Source of the DNA: Spongiibacter taiwanensis | GTDB lineage: Bacteria; Pseudomonadota; Gammaproteobacteria; Pseudomonadales; Spongiibacteraceae | Assembly (NCBI RefSeq): GCF_023702635.1 | Contig: NZ_CP098455.1 | Span: 744,001-808,000, forward strand | DNA: 64,000 nucleotides | Direction of reading: 5' to 3' | Shown here: positions 1-10,742 of the stretch, one piece after another | Layout of the letters: the number at the start of each line of letters is the position of its first letter | Numbering within the stretch: the stretch's first letter is position 1 | Translations under genes and position numbers: made by a program | Notes under the pieces: model-generated | The model's input: the letters and a program-made list of their open reading frames with translations, nothing else | Database searches by the model: none | What the model was told of the DNA's origin: nothing

Positions 1-503
1 TCCATGTACTGCTGGTTGACGAACGCTGGCTGCCTGCAGATCACAGCGACAGCAATGAACACTTGCTGCGCCAAACCCTGCTCCAGGGCCCTGCCAGCCA
101 GTGCCAGTACCTTCCCCTCAAAACCGAGGACTTGTCGCCGGTGGATGGCCAGTTCACCACCGAAGAGCGCCTAGATGAGCTCCCTTGGCCCCTGGACGTG
201 GTCCATCTGGGAATGGGCGGCGATGGTCACACCGCCTCCTGGTTTGCCGACGCGCCAGAATATCCCGGCCTGAAAAATGCCTGCGCCCAGCGCTGCATTG
301 CCGTTCATCCCAACAGTGCGCCCTACCCGCGTCTGTCGCTCACCCCTGCGGCGGTGTTCGATAGCCGGCACATTTTTGTGCAACTGACCGGCAAAACCAA
401 ACGCGAGCTGCTGGAGCGGGCCCTGTTCAAGGACGCCGATTACCCGATTTCCAAAGTACTTCACCAGAGCCGGGCCCCAGTCGATATTTTCTGGTCACCC
501 TGA
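1..503 (+). CDS. pgl: 6-phosphogluconolactonase, 3' part (5' end outside window)
   Basis: Hydrolyses 6-phosphogluconolactone to 6-phosphogluconate, the step before Edd. The frame is open from the first bases of the window (codons from base 3), so the N-terminus lies upstream and 166 residues are visible. The first visible residues contain the DevB/SOL-family motif VDERWLPADHSDSNE, and further on comes HLGMGGDGHTASWF, the glycine-rich phosphate-binding segment. The gene ends in TGA at 501-503. It is followed after about 106 bases by edd on the same strand, so the two consecutive Entner-Doudoroff enzymes are probably co-expressed. A GlcN6P deaminase is the nearest alternative, but the DERW..DH..SNE motif favours Pgl. 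Confidence 0.93.
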   Translation, partial: HVLLVDERWLPADHSDSNEHLLRQTLLQGPASQCQYLPLKTEDLSPVDGQFTTEERLDELPWPLDVVHLGMGGDGHTASWFADAPEYPGLKNACAQRCIAVHPNSAPYPRLSLTPAAVFDSRHIFVQLTGKTKRELLERALFKDADYPISKVLHQSRAPVDIFWSP

Positions 504-609
504 ACCCGAGCGGCCGCAGCCACGTACCTGGCAACTAGCAAGTCGCTGATACCCGGCTGTTGCAACAATCTATTGCAGTCACTGAAAACGGACCAAAACG
601 GAGCACCCT

Positions 610-2421
610 ATGCATCCCGTCGTTGATCGCGTTACTGAACGCATTCGCCAGCGCAGCCAACAGAGTCGCCGCGCCTACCTCGACAAATGCCAGGCCATGC
701 GTCGCCGGGGCCCACAGCGGGGCCATTTGTCCTGCAGTAATCTGGCCCACGGCTTTGCCGCTTGCGGGGAGAACGACAAGGGGCGCATTCGTCTGGAGGA
801 GGCGGCCAATATCGGCATTGTCACCGCCTACAACGACATGCTGTCGGCCCACAAACCCCTGGAAGACTACCCCGAGCTGATTCGCCAAACCGCGGCCAGC
901 ATGGGTTGCACAGCCCAGGTGGCCGGCGGTGTTCCCGCGATGTGCGACGGTGTCACCCAGGGCATGGAGGGCATGGAGCTCAGCCTGTTCAGTCGCGACA
1001 ACATTGCCATGGGTACTGCAATTGCCCTGAGCCACAACATGTTTGATGCCGCGCTGTGTCTTGGCGTGTGCGACAAGATCATCCCCGGCCTGTTGATCGG
1101 CGCACTGAGCTTTGGCCACTTGCCAGTCATTATGGTGCCTGGCGGCCCCATGGCCTCAGGGCTGCCCAACGATGAAAAGGCGCGCATTCGGCAATTGTTT
1201 GCCGAGGGCAAAGTCGGCAAGGAAGAGCTACTGGAGGCCGAGGCCAGCAGTTATCACAGCGAAGGCACCTGCACCTTTTACGGCACGGCCAACAGTAATC
1301 AGATGCTGATGGAGGCGATGGGCCTGCACGTACCCGGCAATGCCTTTGTGCCGCCCAACAATCTGCTGCGCCAAAAGCTCACCGAAGCCGCCGCCGAGCG
1401 GGTTTGCAAAATCACTGACCTGGGACCAAATTACACGCCCCTGTGTGACGTGGTGGATGAGCGCAGCATTGTTAACGCCATTGTTACCTTGATGGCGACC
1501 GGCGGCTCCACCAACCACAGCATTCACTGGATCGCCATTGCCAGGGCCGCTGGCATTGAAGTGGACTGGCACGACTTTGAAGATCTGTCCCGGGCAACGC
1601 CGCTGCTGTGTCGAATCTATCCCAACGGCACCGCCGACGTGAATCATTTCCATGCCGCCGGCGGCACCGCCTTTATCATCCATCAATTGCTGGCGGCCGG
1701 CCTGCTCCACCGGGATGTGAATACCATGTGGGGTAAGGGCCTGGATCACTATGCGCAGCTTCCCTCGCTAGAGGGCAACTCCCTGGTGTGGACACCGGCG
1801 AGTATGGTCAGTGAAGATGAAACGGTGCTGCGCGGCACCGAAGCCCCCTTTGCGCCCGATGGCGGCATGCGCCTGCTAACCGGCAACCTGGGCCGCAGCA
1901 TTATTAAAGTCTCGGCCGTCAAACCCGAGCAGCGGATTATCGAAGCGCCTGCGGTGGTATTTGACAGCCAGGAGGCAATCAAAATCGCTTTTGAAGCTGG
2001 CGAGCTGGAAAAGGACTTTATCGCGGTAGTGCGCTTTCAGGGCCCGCGCGCTAACGGCATGCCCGAGCTGCATAAATTAACGCCCTACCTCGGTGTATTG
2101 CAGGAGCGGGGCTACAAAGTCGCCCTGATTACAGACGGGCGCATGTCAGGTGCGTCTGGCAAAGTGCCTGCCGCCATTCACCTCTACCCCGAGGCTGTCG
2201 ACGGCGGCCCAATTGCCCGCCTGCAGACCGGCGATATGCTGCGCCTCGACGCGGAAGCAGGCACCCTCAATGTTGCCTTGAATAGCGACGAGCTGTCGGC
2301 GCGCACTGCTGCCAGCATCGATTTAAGCCATTATCACGATGGCTTTGGTCGGGATTTATTTGCCGTGATGCGGGCCAACGCCGGCACCCCTGAACAGGGC
2401 GCGGCGACCTTTTACGGTTAA
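610..2421 (+). CDS. edd: 6-phosphogluconate dehydratase (Entner-Doudoroff)
   Basis: Dehydrates 6-phosphogluconate to 2-keto-3-deoxy-6-phosphogluconate (KDPG) in the cytoplasm. At 603 residues it matches the usual Edd length of about 600-610. It shows ILVD/EDD family signatures: [15 protein letters not shown] around residues 155-170, [18 protein letters not shown] around 220-237, a GGSTNHSIH segment, and the late [16 protein letters not shown] motif. The cysteines in the first two motifs are the expected iron-sulfur ligands. The ATG at 610 has GGAG about seven bases upstream. Its partner eda is not co-directional but convergent, with only eight bases between the stops. Dihydroxyacid dehydratase (IlvD) is excluded by the EDD-type sequence and by the neighbours. 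Confidence 0.96.
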   Translation: MHPVVDRVTERIRQRSQQSRRAYLDKCQAMRRRGPQRGHLSCSNLAHGFAACGENDKGRIRLEEAANIGIVTAYNDMLSAHKPLEDYPELIRQTAASMGCTAQVAGGVPAMCDGVTQGMEGMELSLFSRDNIAMGTAIALSHNMFDAALCLGVCDKIIPGLLIGALSFGHLPVIMVPGGPMASGLPNDEKARIRQLFAEGKVGKEELLEAEASSYHSEGTCTFYGTANSNQMLMEAMGLHVPGNAFVPPNNLLRQKLTEAAAERVCKITDLGPNYTPLCDVVDERSIVNAIVTLMATGGSTNHSIHWIAIARAAGIEVDWHDFEDLSRATPLLCRIYPNGTADVNHFHAAGGTAFIIHQLLAAGLLHRDVNTMWGKGLDHYAQLPSLEGNSLVWTPASMVSEDETVLRGTEAPFAPDGGMRLLTGNLGRSIIKVSAVKPEQRIIEAPAVVFDSQEAIKIAFEAGELEKDFIAVVRFQGPRANGMPELHKLTPYLGVLQERGYKVALITDGRMSGASGKVPAAIHLYPEAVDGGPIARLQTGDMLRLDAEAGTLNVALNSDELSARTAASIDLSHYHDGFGRDLFAVMRANAGTPEQGAATFYG

Positions 2422-2429
2422 CTCAAGAT

Positions 2430-3053
2430 CTAGGGCTTGGCGTACAGCGACTGGAGCATGGTCAGGTAGGCGGCCCGCTCCTCTTTCAGTGCCTGCTCGC
2501 TGGGCACAATCCAGGAGCCACCCACGCAGTGCACACAATCCAGGGCCAGATAGTCCTGATAATCCTCTACGGAGATACCGCCAGTGGGGCAGAACACTGC
2601 ATCGGGAAAGGGGCCGGCAAGGGCTTTCAATAACTTGACCCCACCAATGGCTGAGGCTGGAAACAACTTAAAGACCGAGTGCTCTTCTGCCATGGCCGCC
2701 ATCAACTCCGTCGCGGTGGCAATGCCAGGAATGTAAGTGGTCAAGGTCTTGCGGGCCATCGCCGACAACTCGCTGGAAAAGCCGGGGCTGATGACAAAAT
2801 CGGCCTCATCCATGGCTCTGAGCATCTGCCGACGATTCACCACAGTGCCCACCCCAATCGACGCGCCAGGCATGCGCTCTTTAAACAGCTTGATCATCTG
2901 CCAGGCATCGGGGTGGCGAAGGGTGACCTCAACGGCGGGCACCCCCGCCTCGGCAAACAGGTCGGCGCAGGCCGCTGCGTGATCCATCGATTTGAAGGCT
3001 GCCACCGGCATAACAGGGGCGGACTGCTTCAACACTGAAAGGGCATCCTTCAT
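2430..3053 (-). CDS. eda: KDPG aldolase (2-dehydro-3-deoxy-phosphogluconate aldolase)
   Basis: Cleaves KDPG to pyruvate and glyceraldehyde-3-phosphate, the last Entner-Doudoroff step. The class I aldolase signatures are clear: VEVTLRHPDAW, GVGTVVN, FVISPGFS, and FKLFPAS, whose lysine forms the Schiff base, then FCPTGGIS for phosphate binding. The frame also has GTG codons at 3059 and 3056. However, GAGGAG is spaced five bases from the ATG at 3053, so that ATG is chosen, giving 207 residues. The gene is convergent with edd and lies downstream of fghA on the same strand after a gap of about 180 bases, so it probably has its own promoter. Confidence 0.95.
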   Translation of the reverse strand: MKDALSVLKQSAPVMPVAAFKSMDHAAACADLFAEAGVPAVEVTLRHPDAWQMIKLFKERMPGASIGVGTVVNRRQMLRAMDEADFVISPGFSSELSAMARKTLTTYIPGIATATELMAAMAEEHSVFKLFPASAIGGVKLLKALAGPFPDAVFCPTGGISVEDYQDYLALDCVHCVGGSWIVPSEQALKEERAAYLTMLQSLYAKP

Positions 3054-3237
3054 CACCACTCCTCAATTGCTTGCCTGCGTGAAAACTCATTGTGCGCAGC
3101 CTGCCAGGCAGATTCAATGGCGCGGGGAAATTAGTGAGGAATAATCGGGGTGATGGCGCTATGAAAGCGTGGGTGCACCTGGAATGAAAAAAATGAACGT
3201 GACCGAGGTTCTCGGCCACGTCCTCGGCGCTACCGCG

Positions 3238-4077
3238 TTATTTTAAATGGCTTGCGTGAAAGGCAATATGCTCATCGATAAAGCTGGCGATAAAGAAATA
3301 GCTATGGTCATAGCCCGGGTGCTCGCGATAATCCAAGGGATAGTCCCGGGAGGCTGCCGCCGCTTGCAGCAACTCCGGGCGCAGCTGCTCGGCTAAAAAA
3401 TTATCCGCCCCACCCTGTTCAACCCGCATGGGCAGCCGTTCGCTGGCCGCAGCCAGCAGCAGGCTCGCATCGTGGGCCGCCCATTGATCTCGGTCCTCCC
3501 CCAAGTATCCGGCCAGGGCCTTCTCGCCCCAGGGGCACCGCGTGGGCGAACATATCGGAGCAAAAGCCGACACTGACTTGAATCGGCCCGGGTTCTTCAG
3601 GGCGAGGGTCAGGGCGCCGTGACCGCCCATGCTGTGCCCAAAAATCGAAGTCCGCTCACCGTCCACCGGGAAGTGCCCGGCAATCAGCGCTGGCAACTCC
3701 TCAAGAATGTAGGAATACATCTTGTAGTGCGCCGCATACGGCGCTTGGGTGGCATCCACATAAAACCCGGCCCCCAGACCAAAGTCATAGGCTCCCTCGG
3801 GGTCGTCCGCCACATCGTCACCCCGGGGGCTGGTGTCCGGCGCCACAATGGCAACGCCGTGGGCCGCGGCGGCCCGCTGGGCACCGGCCTTGGTCACAAA
3901 GTTTTCGTCCGTGCAGGTCAGCCCCGATAACCAGTACAACACGGGCACCGGTGCGCCGGCATCGGCCTGAGGCGGCAAAAACACTGAGAAAGTCATCTCA
4001 CAGTCGAGCACCGATGAACGATGGCGATAGCGCTGCTGCTGACCGCCAAAGCAACGCTGATTGGCTAGCTGTTCCAT
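3238..4077 (-). CDS. fghA: S-formylglutathione hydrolase
   Basis: Hydrolyses S-formylglutathione to formate and glutathione, the second step of glutathione-dependent formaldehyde detoxification. It is a 279-residue alpha/beta-hydrolase of the esterase D family, the usual length. The nucleophile elbow is GHSMGGHGAL with Ser149, and YDHSYFFI near the C-terminus supplies the catalytic His. LTCTDENFVTKAGAQ is also typical of the family. It lies 12 bases downstream of frmA on the same strand, which makes an operon almost certain. Confidence 0.95.
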   Translation of the reverse strand: MEQLANQRCFGGQQQRYRHRSSVLDCEMTFSVFLPPQADAGAPVPVLYWLSGLTCTDENFVTKAGAQRAAAAHGVAIVAPDTSPRGDDVADDPEGAYDFGLGAGFYVDATQAPYAAHYKMYSYILEELPALIAGHFPVDGERTSIFGHSMGGHGALTLALKNPGRFKSVSAFAPICSPTRCPWGEKALAGYLGEDRDQWAAHDASLLLAAASERLPMRVEQGGADNFLAEQLRPELLQAAAASRDYPLDYREHPGYDHSYFFIASFIDEHIAFHASHLK

Positions 4078-4089
4078 TTAGCCTCCCAA

Positions 4090-5220
<1,131 letters not shown>

Positions 5221-5434
5221 TTAGGGCCTTGGCCGAAAGGCTGCCCCCGTTTTCAGGCTAGCAGAGAATGGCTTTCCCGCTACTAAATCCGGCGATCATA
5301 CCGAGTTGGCATTTATCCGAAAGTCCGGCGACAGTCATTTTCCAACCGTCACCAATTTCCGCAGCGCCCCCGGTGCAGCGTATAATGCCCAACTCTTATC
5401 GGCCCAGCAGACCCAAACAACAAAAAGGCGGACC

Positions 5435-6454
5435 ATGAGCAGTTTTGCGTCCATGCGCAGCATCTCCATCTCCAATTATTTTGTCCGCGCCATTCTTGCC
5501 AATGTCAACGACGCGGGGCTTAGCGCGGACGCCCTGATGCAGCAATGTGGCCTGCCCCCCGAATTGCAGCACAACGCCCAGGCCCGCATCTCGGCGGTGA
5601 AATTCGGCAAGCTCCAGGCACTGGTGATGGAGTCCCTCAATGATGAGGGCCTGGGATACACGCCCCAGCGCTACCTGATGGGCACCTGGGGCAATATGTG
5701 TCACGCAGTGATCCACTGCACCAGTCTCGGCCACGCGCTGTCGCGCTTTTGCCGTTTTTATCAGATGTTTGAGTTTGGAATTCAGCCGAGCCTGGAATTA
5801 GAGGGCGATGAGGCGAGGTTGGTGTTCTCCCCCGGCAAGATCACCTCTCCCCTGCAGATCTATGCCTGGGAGCACATGATGTTCAACGCCCACCGTTTTG
5901 CCAGCTGGCTGGTGAAGCAGCATTTGCCACTGACAGCGGCCGAGTTGAGTTATCCGGCACCGGATCATGCCGAGGACTATCGCCATCTGTTTTTGGGTCA
6001 GCCGGTGTACTTCAACAAATCTCGCTGCTGCCTGATTTTTCACCGCAGCCTCACCGAGCTGCCCCTGGCGCAAAATGAACAGTCCCTGCGCCGCTTTCTG
6101 CAGCATCCGAATCTGGTGCTGCTGATTCAGCAGTACCGTCAAATGAGCTGGTCAACCCAGGTGCGCAGTATTCTCAACCGCAACCTGATGGATTCGCCCA
6201 GTGTGGAAGATATCGCCGACCGGGTGGGGCTGCATCCCCAGACCCTGCGCCGCCGTCTGGCCCAGGAGGGCACCACCTACAACGATCTGAAAACCCAGTG
6301 CCGCCGGGATACTGCGCTGTATTTGCTGGGCAAATCCAACCTTTCTATTGAGCAGATCGCCCTGCGCGCCGGCTTCTCGGAAACCAGCGCCTTCACTCGC
6401 GCATTTAAAGGTTGGACCGGCGTACCGCCGCAAAACTATCGTCAGCGAATGTAA
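5435..6454 (+). CDS. AraC-family transcriptional regulator
   Basis: A 339-residue regulator. The N-terminal two thirds resemble the arabinose-binding-type domain seen in OruR/ArgR-like AraC proteins. The C-terminal 100 residues form the double HTH: DIADRVGLHPQTLRRRLAQE is the first helix-turn-helix and IEQIALRAGFSETSAFTRAF the second, followed by the typical TGVPPQNYR. The frame is open from 5306, but AAGGCGG at 5425-5431 is well placed for the ATG at 5435, giving the usual family length. It is divergent from frmA-fghA, so it may regulate formaldehyde or alcohol oxidation genes. That is inference from position; the ligand is unknown. Confidence 0.87.
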   Translation: MSSFASMRSISISNYFVRAILANVNDAGLSADALMQQCGLPPELQHNAQARISAVKFGKLQALVMESLNDEGLGYTPQRYLMGTWGNMCHAVIHCTSLGHALSRFCRFYQMFEFGIQPSLELEGDEARLVFSPGKITSPLQIYAWEHMMFNAHRFASWLVKQHLPLTAAELSYPAPDHAEDYRHLFLGQPVYFNKSRCCLIFHRSLTELPLAQNEQSLRRFLQHPNLVLLIQQYRQMSWSTQVRSILNRNLMDSPSVEDIADRVGLHPQTLRRRLAQEGTTYNDLKTQCRRDTALYLLGKSNLSIEQIALRAGFSETSAFTRAFKGWTGVPPQNYRQRM

Positions 6455-6457
6455 TCG

Positions 6458-6790
6458 TCAGAGGCCCAACAGTTCAGCCATTTTGTCAGGGCGGTAGCCC
6501 TGCACCACCTCGCCATTCACCAGCATTACCGGTACGCCCCGTCGCCCAATCGCTTTGTACTGACGCATTCCCTCCTCGGAGGTCTCAATGTCGTATTCAA
6601 AGTACGGCACATTGTGCTGGGCAAGAAACTCCCGGGCCTGGGCGCAATAGCCACACCACTCGGTGGCGTACATCACCACCGGTTCGCTGTGCAGCTGACT
6701 GAAGTCCGGCGGCGGATTGAAGTAGGCGGTGATCGCTCCCCATTTCTGAACCAAAATAAAAACGAGGGCGACAAGGAGCAATTTTTTCAT
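6458..6790 (-). CDS. Membrane-anchored glutaredoxin-like protein
   Basis: A 110-residue protein with an N-terminal hydrophobic segment (residues about 2-15, MKKLLLVALVFILV), followed by a glutaredoxin fold. It has a CxxC motif in EWCGYC (Cys46 and Cys49) and the glutaredoxin TVP-loop equivalent RGVPVMLVNGEVV. It probably reduces or isomerises disulfides at the membrane; whether the domain faces the periplasm or the cytoplasm cannot be told from sequence. The frame extends eight codons upstream, but the methionine at 6790 begins the hydrophobic segment. Its stop lies three bases beyond the end of the AraC gene, in convergent orientation. Confidence 0.8.
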   Translation of the reverse strand: MKKLLLVALVFILVQKWGAITAYFNPPPDFSQLHSEPVVMYATEWCGYCAQAREFLAQHNVPYFEYDIETSEEGMRQYKAIGRRGVPVMLVNGEVVQGYRPDKMAELLGL

Positions 6791-6849
6791 CAGAGGGCCA
6801 GCATCAACCAACAAGACTCAATTGTACGTTAACACCGGGCACCGCGATG

Positions 6850-7542
6850 TCAGAGGACCTGATCGAGGTTCTCGTAGGCCTTCTGCAGCCAGACCTTGAC
6901 CCGCTGGCGTTCAAGCAAGCCAAGCCCTTCTTTCCCCGATGCCTTCACATTGACCGCTGCCCAGAAGCTGGTGTTATGCAGATCAATTTTACGCATCGAC
7001 GCCTCGTGCAGCTTTGGCAACTCGATCATCACAGCGCCGAGAGACTCGGCCCTGGCCTTGAGCGGTGACTGCGCAAAGATCGAGAAATCTGACGCCCGGC
7101 CCTGATTAAAGACCAGCACATAATTGACTGATTCGCCGTAGGTGTCGAACAGGGATTCCAGCAGCGCCACAGACTCGCCGCTGCCGTCCATGACATGCCA
7201 GAAATTCACGGCGACGGATAATTCTTCCAATACGCCAAGCAAATCGGAGTCGTGAATCCAGCTCGCCAGAGGGGTAAAGGTCTGGGCTGCCAGGTCCACC
7301 AGGGCAGAACACTCCTCGTCCTCAGCAAGACCTTCGGCAATTGCATCCAGGCCCTCGTAGCTGTCGACCACGGTAGCGCTGGCGTAGTCGGCATAGAAAC
7401 GCCGCAGAGACTGGTGAGAACGGTCGGTATCAAAACCGATGAAGGGCCGCTCGCGATCGATAAAGTATTGCGCAATTACCCGCGCTAACACCGATTTGCC
7501 CACACCACCCTTTTCGCCACCAATAAAATTCAATGAGCGCAT
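6850..7542 (-). CDS. ParA/MinD-like P-loop ATPase
   Basis: A 230-residue protein starting with MRSLNFIGGEKGGVGKSVLA, the deviant Walker A motif (KGGVGKS, residues 11-17) that defines the ParA/MinD/Soj class. FIGFDTDRSHQSLRRFYA follows in the switch I position. The rest is less conserved. No ParB partner or centromere-like repeats are adjacent, so this is an orphan and not part of a visible partition locus. It resembles chromosomal proteins annotated as mobilisation or CobQ/ParA-like, whose role is unknown. It is co-directional with the glutaredoxin-like gene 59 bases downstream. Confidence 0.75.
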   Translation of the reverse strand: MRSLNFIGGEKGGVGKSVLARVIAQYFIDRERPFIGFDTDRSHQSLRRFYADYASATVVDSYEGLDAIAEGLAEDEECSALVDLAAQTFTPLASWIHDSDLLGVLEELSVAVNFWHVMDGSGESVALLESLFDTYGESVNYVLVFNQGRASDFSIFAQSPLKARAESLGAVMIELPKLHEASMRKIDLHNTSFWAAVNVKASGKEGLGLLERQRVKVWLQKAYENLDQVL

Positions 7543-7787
7543 ATCAACTCCATGACATTAAGAAAGAGGCAAAAGGCCCCGTTGGTAAGCACATCCGTGA
7601 CCGCTCGACTGAACGCTCATCAGACCAAAGAACGGAAGATTACCCCGAAGATTGTTGCAAAAAAGGACTTCGATCGGATTTTTTAATAAAGGTCAAAAAA
7701 GACAGCCACCCAGCGCCACAAATCGCGCAGGATCTAGCCAATGCACGCCGCTGCGTCCCCGCCTCGCGGCGGAGACCCGGATGAAGA

Positions 7788-8594
7788 TTAATCACCCTCG
7801 CTGAAAAACAGCTCGGCCAGTTTCTCTCCCGGTTGGGGGGCACGCATAAACGTCTCACCCACCAGAAAGCTGTGAACACCGTGCAGGCGCATGGCCTCAA
7901 CGTCGGCGCGGTCGTGGATGCCGCTCTCGGTTACCACCAGGTATTCCGAGCCAATTTTGTCGAGCAGATCAAAGGTGGTATCCAGAGAGGTTTCAAAGGT
8001 GTGCAGATTGCGGTTGTTTATCCCAATCAGCTTATTCCCCAGCGGTAGCGCCCGGCTGAGTTCCTCCTCATTGTGGACTTCAATCAACACGTCCATCCCC
8101 AACTCCCGGGCCAGCTCATTCAAGCCGTACATGCGCGAGTCGCTCAGGCAAGCGGCGATCAGCAAAATGCAATCGGCACCAATGGCTCTGGCCTCGTAGA
8201 CTTGATAAGGCGCAACGATGAAATCCTTACGAATCACCGGCAGGCTGCACACTGCTCGCGCCTCTTGCAGATAGGCTTCGTGCCCCTGAAAAAAGTCGGC
8301 GTCGGTCAGTACTGAGAGACACGCTGCGCCGCCCGCTTCATAGCTCTTGGCAATCTCTGCCGGATTAAAATCTGCGCGAATCACGCCCTTGGACGGCGAG
8401 GCCTTTTTTATTTCGGCAATGACCGCCGCCTCACCCTTGGCCACCCTGGTGGTCATGGCCTTGACGAAACCCCGGGGCGGATCGAGCTTGGCGGCCCGAT
8501 CCTGCAGCTCATCTGAGCTGACCACGGCACTGCGCTGGGCAACTTCCTGCCACTTGCGCTCAACGATGTTCTCTAAAATGGTTGGTACTGCCAT
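7788..8594 (-). CDS. trpC: Indole-3-glycerol phosphate synthase
   Basis: Closes the indole ring, converting CdRP to indole-3-glycerol phosphate. It is a monofunctional TIM barrel of 268 residues. Signature segments include [19 protein letters not shown] with the catalytic Lys, [33 protein letters not shown], and the phosphate-binding [13 protein letters not shown]. It starts with a TAATG one-base overlap with the trpD stop, indicating translational coupling. It is the last gene of trpGDC here; the trpF, trpB and trpA genes are not in the window. Confidence 0.97.
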   Translation of the reverse strand: MAVPTILENIVERKWQEVAQRSAVVSSDELQDRAAKLDPPRGFVKAMTTRVAKGEAAVIAEIKKASPSKGVIRADFNPAEIAKSYEAGGAACLSVLTDADFFQGHEAYLQEARAVCSLPVIRKDFIVAPYQVYEARAIGADCILLIAACLSDSRMYGLNELARELGMDVLIEVHNEEELSRALPLGNKLIGINNRNLHTFETSLDTTFDLLDKIGSEYLVVTESGIHDRADVEAMRLHGVHSFLVGETFMRAPQPGEKLAELFFSEGD

Positions 8595-9643
8595 TAATTT
8601 GCAAACCCCTGACTGAAAACCGACAACTCACTCATTTTCTCGAGGGCAGCGCCGACTTGAATAATATCCTCCGCCAAACTGACACCCTGCTTGAGGGTGG
8701 CCGCCACCCCCGCAACATAGAGCGCGGCGCCGGCATTCAGTGCAACCATCTCTGCGGCCTTCTGCCCCGCTGGTGTTTCGCGCTTGCCCAGGGCGTCGCG
8801 AATCAGCGCGAGGGAGGCATCGCTGTCCTGCACATCCAGCCCCACCAGGGACTGACTGGCGATACCCACCGACTCCGGCGTTATGGTGTACTCGGTGATT
8901 TCCCCGTTCTTTAGTTCGGCAACCTGGGTCTCGGTCGCCAGACTGATTTCATCCAGACCATCCTTGGAGTGCACCACCATCACATGGCGGGCCCCCAGGC
9001 GCTTGAGCACTTCGGCCAACGGCCGACACAGAGCGCCGTTAAACACCCCCAGCAGCAGGTTGGGTGCACCGGCCGGGTTAGTCAGCGGCCCGAGAATATT
9101 AAACAGAGTGCGCTGGGCAATCTCCTTGCGCGGGCCAATGGCATGCTTCATGGCGCTGTGATGATTCACCGCAAACATAAAGCCCACGCCAACCTCACTA
9201 ATGCAGCGGGCCACCTGCTCTGGTGTCAGGTTTAAATTAATGCCTGCCGTCTCGAGCAGATCGGCACTGCCGCTTTTGGAGGACACCGAGCGATTGCCAT
9301 GCTTGGCCACATGGCCGCCGGCCGCCGCAACCACAAAACTGCTGGCGGTGGACACGTTAAACAAATTTGCGCCATCACCGCCGGTGCCGACAATATCCAC
9401 CACATGGTCCAAGCCACCCAGCGCTACCGGGGTAGCCAGCTCACGCATGACCCGGGCGGCACCTTCGATCTCGTCCAGCGACTCGCTCTTCATGCGCAGT
9501 GCCACCAGGAAAGCACCGATTTGGGCATCGCTGCACTGGCCGGTCATGATGCTGCGCATCACATCGCTCATTTCGACGGTGGTCAGGCTTTGCTGCTCAA
9601 TCACCCGACCCAGGGCGGTCTTGATGTCCATGCTCTCACTCAT
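8594..9643 (-). CDS. trpD: Anthranilate phosphoribosyltransferase
   Basis: Transfers phosphoribose from PRPP to anthranilate. The class signatures are present: [22 protein letters not shown] for PRPP binding, [17 protein letters not shown], and [11 protein letters not shown]. The frame is open to 9829, but the ATG at 9643 has GGAG upstream, follows the trpG stop by a single base, and gives 349 residues, the normal length for a stand-alone TrpD. An alternative in-frame ATG lies at 9631. It sits between trpG and trpC in the pseudomonad-type trpGDC operon. Confidence 0.96.
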   Translation of the reverse strand: MSESMDIKTALGRVIEQQSLTTVEMSDVMRSIMTGQCSDAQIGAFLVALRMKSESLDEIEGAARVMRELATPVALGGLDHVVDIVGTGGDGANLFNVSTASSFVVAAAGGHVAKHGNRSVSSKSGSADLLETAGINLNLTPEQVARCISEVGVGFMFAVNHHSAMKHAIGPRKEIAQRTLFNILGPLTNPAGAPNLLLGVFNGALCRPLAEVLKRLGARHVMVVHSKDGLDEISLATETQVAELKNGEITEYTITPESVGIASQSLVGLDVQDSDASLALIRDALGKRETPAGQKAAEMVALNAGAALYVAGVAATLKQGVSLAEDIIQVGAALEKMSELSVFSQGFAN

Positions 9644-9644
9644 G

Positions 9645-10223
9645 TCAGCGCTCCAAAAAGTTTCGAAATAGCTCGTGGCCCTGCTCAGACAGGATCGACT
9701 CCGGGTGAAACTGCACTCCCTCAACATCCAGTGAGGTATGGCGAATCCCCATAATTTCGTCAACCTGCCCCGCAGCGGTTTGTGTCCAGGCCGTGACTTC
9801 CAGGCAGTCGGGCAGGCTTGCCCGATCAACCACCAGCGAATGATAACGGGTCGCGGTCAGCGGGTTGTTCAAACCGCGAAACACCCCTTTATTCTGATGA
9901 TAGATCGCCGAGGTCTTGCCGTGCATCACCTGCCGGGCTCGTACCACTTGGCCACCAAAGGCTTGGCCGATACTCTGGTGGCCCAGGCAAACGCCCAGTA
10001 TCGGCACGCGACCAGCAAAATGGCGAATCGCCGCCACTGACACGCCAGCCTCATTGGGTGTGCAAGGGCCGGGAGAAATCACAATATGGCTCGGTGCCAG
10101 CGCCTCGATATCCGCCAGAGTAATACCGTCACTGAAGCGCACCTCAACCGACGCGCCCAGCTCGATAAAATACTGAACGACGTTGTAGGTAAAAGAATCG
10201 TGATTATCGATCATCAACAGCAT
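9645..10223 (-). CDS. trpG: Anthranilate/aminodeoxychorismate synthase glutaminase subunit (first TrpG)
   Basis: Class I glutamine amidotransferase supplying ammonia to chorismate-using synthases. It has 192 residues, starting [14 protein letters not shown]. The nucleophile is Cys79 in [15 protein letters not shown], and the His-Glu pair sits in VQFHPESIL near the C-terminus. GGGGAG followed by CAGG lies upstream of the ATG at 10223, so the open frame above it to 10298 is not used. It is first in trpGDC. In pseudomonads this type of subunit also serves PabB (amphibolic TrpG/PabA). That role is attractive here because a second, divergent TrpG is paired directly with trpE at 12143. Confidence 0.94.
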   Translation of the reverse strand: MLLMIDNHDSFTYNVVQYFIELGASVEVRFSDGITLADIEALAPSHIVISPGPCTPNEAGVSVAAIRHFAGRVPILGVCLGHQSIGQAFGGQVVRARQVMHGKTSAIYHQNKGVFRGLNNPLTATRYHSLVVDRASLPDCLEVTAWTQTAAGQVDEIMGIRHTSLDVEGVQFHPESILSEQGHELFRNFLER

Positions 10224-10376
10224 CGCTGTTGCCTGCTCCCCTCTGACGCCAGACCCGCGCGGCGATTCCGTCTGGGTAAGGCCCGGCATTGTACGCAAAG
10301 GCCGCGCACAAACCCAGCCAATCGCGACGGCCCCAATCCGCCTATCGCGGCCCAGAAATAAATCTGAGCTATCGTA

Positions 10377-10404
10377 TTGACCTAGGCCGAATATGTGATA
10401 GTGT
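10377..10404 (+). promoter_or_regulatory. Possible trpR-trpE-trpG2 promoter
   Basis: TTGACC at 10377-10382 is a good -35 element. A weak -10 (TAGTGT, 10399-10404) follows at 16 bases and overlaps the left edge of the TrpR operator. The overlap is what repression by TrpR would need. The -10 is poor, so the exact promoter is tentative. Confidence 0.4.
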
Positions 10405-10420
10405 ACTAGTACATTAGTAC
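10403..10420. promoter_or_regulatory. TrpR operator
   Basis: GTACTA at 10403-10408 and TAGTAC at 10415-10420 form a perfect inverted repeat with a six-base spacer. This is the arm sequence and spacing of the E. coli trp operator (GTACTA-N6-TAGTAC). It lies 35 bases before the trpR start, in the divergent region between trpR-trpE-trpG2 and trpGDC. Autoregulation of trpR and control of trpEG are expected; control of trpGDC is possible. Confidence 0.88.
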
Positions 10421-10455
10421 GGCTGGCAAGCCAGCCTCCCAGTTAAGCTCGTTAT

Positions 10456-10725
10456 ATGCCTGAAAAAGACAAGGATCAGCACTACCGGCAGGATTTGGTT
10501 GAGCACCTTTTCTCGGCCAAAGACCCCCAGACGCTGGAGGACTTACTGAGCGATTTACTCACTCCCTCTGAGTTCAGCGAAGTGAGCAAGCGACTGCAGA
10601 TATTCAGGCTGCTCGAGGCCGGCCTTCCCCAGCGCCAAATTGCCGAGCAACTGGGGGTAGGCATTGCCACTGTGACCCGGGGCTCCCGCGCCCTGAAAAG
10701 CGACACCAAACACAATACGAATTGA
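10456..10725 (+). CDS. trpR: Trp operon repressor TrpR
   Basis: An 89-residue, all-helical tryptophan-responsive repressor. The C-terminal half, QRQIAEQLGVGIATVTRGSR, matches the E. coli TrpR DNA-binding region ([20 protein letters not shown]) almost residue for residue, and LTPSEFSEVSKRLQIFRLL corresponds to the core helices with LTPDEREALGTRVRIVEEL. Slightly shorter than E. coli TrpR (108 residues), it lacks the extended C-terminal helix. A TrpR operator lies 35 bases upstream, and trpE follows after 17 bases, so the repressor is co-transcribed with its target. The related YerC/TrpR-like family is excluded by the IATVTRGS motif plus the operator. Confidence 0.93.
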   Translation: MPEKDKDQHYRQDLVEHLFSAKDPQTLEDLLSDLLTPSEFSEVSKRLQIFRLLEAGLPQRQIAEQLGVGIATVTRGSRALKSDTKHNTN

Positions 10726-10742
10726 GTTAAATAAGAGTTTCT

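Noticed and set aside
2929-3219. A 96-codon minus-strand frame in the eda-fghA gap
   Set aside because: Overlaps the eda 5' end in another frame and shows no family resemblance.
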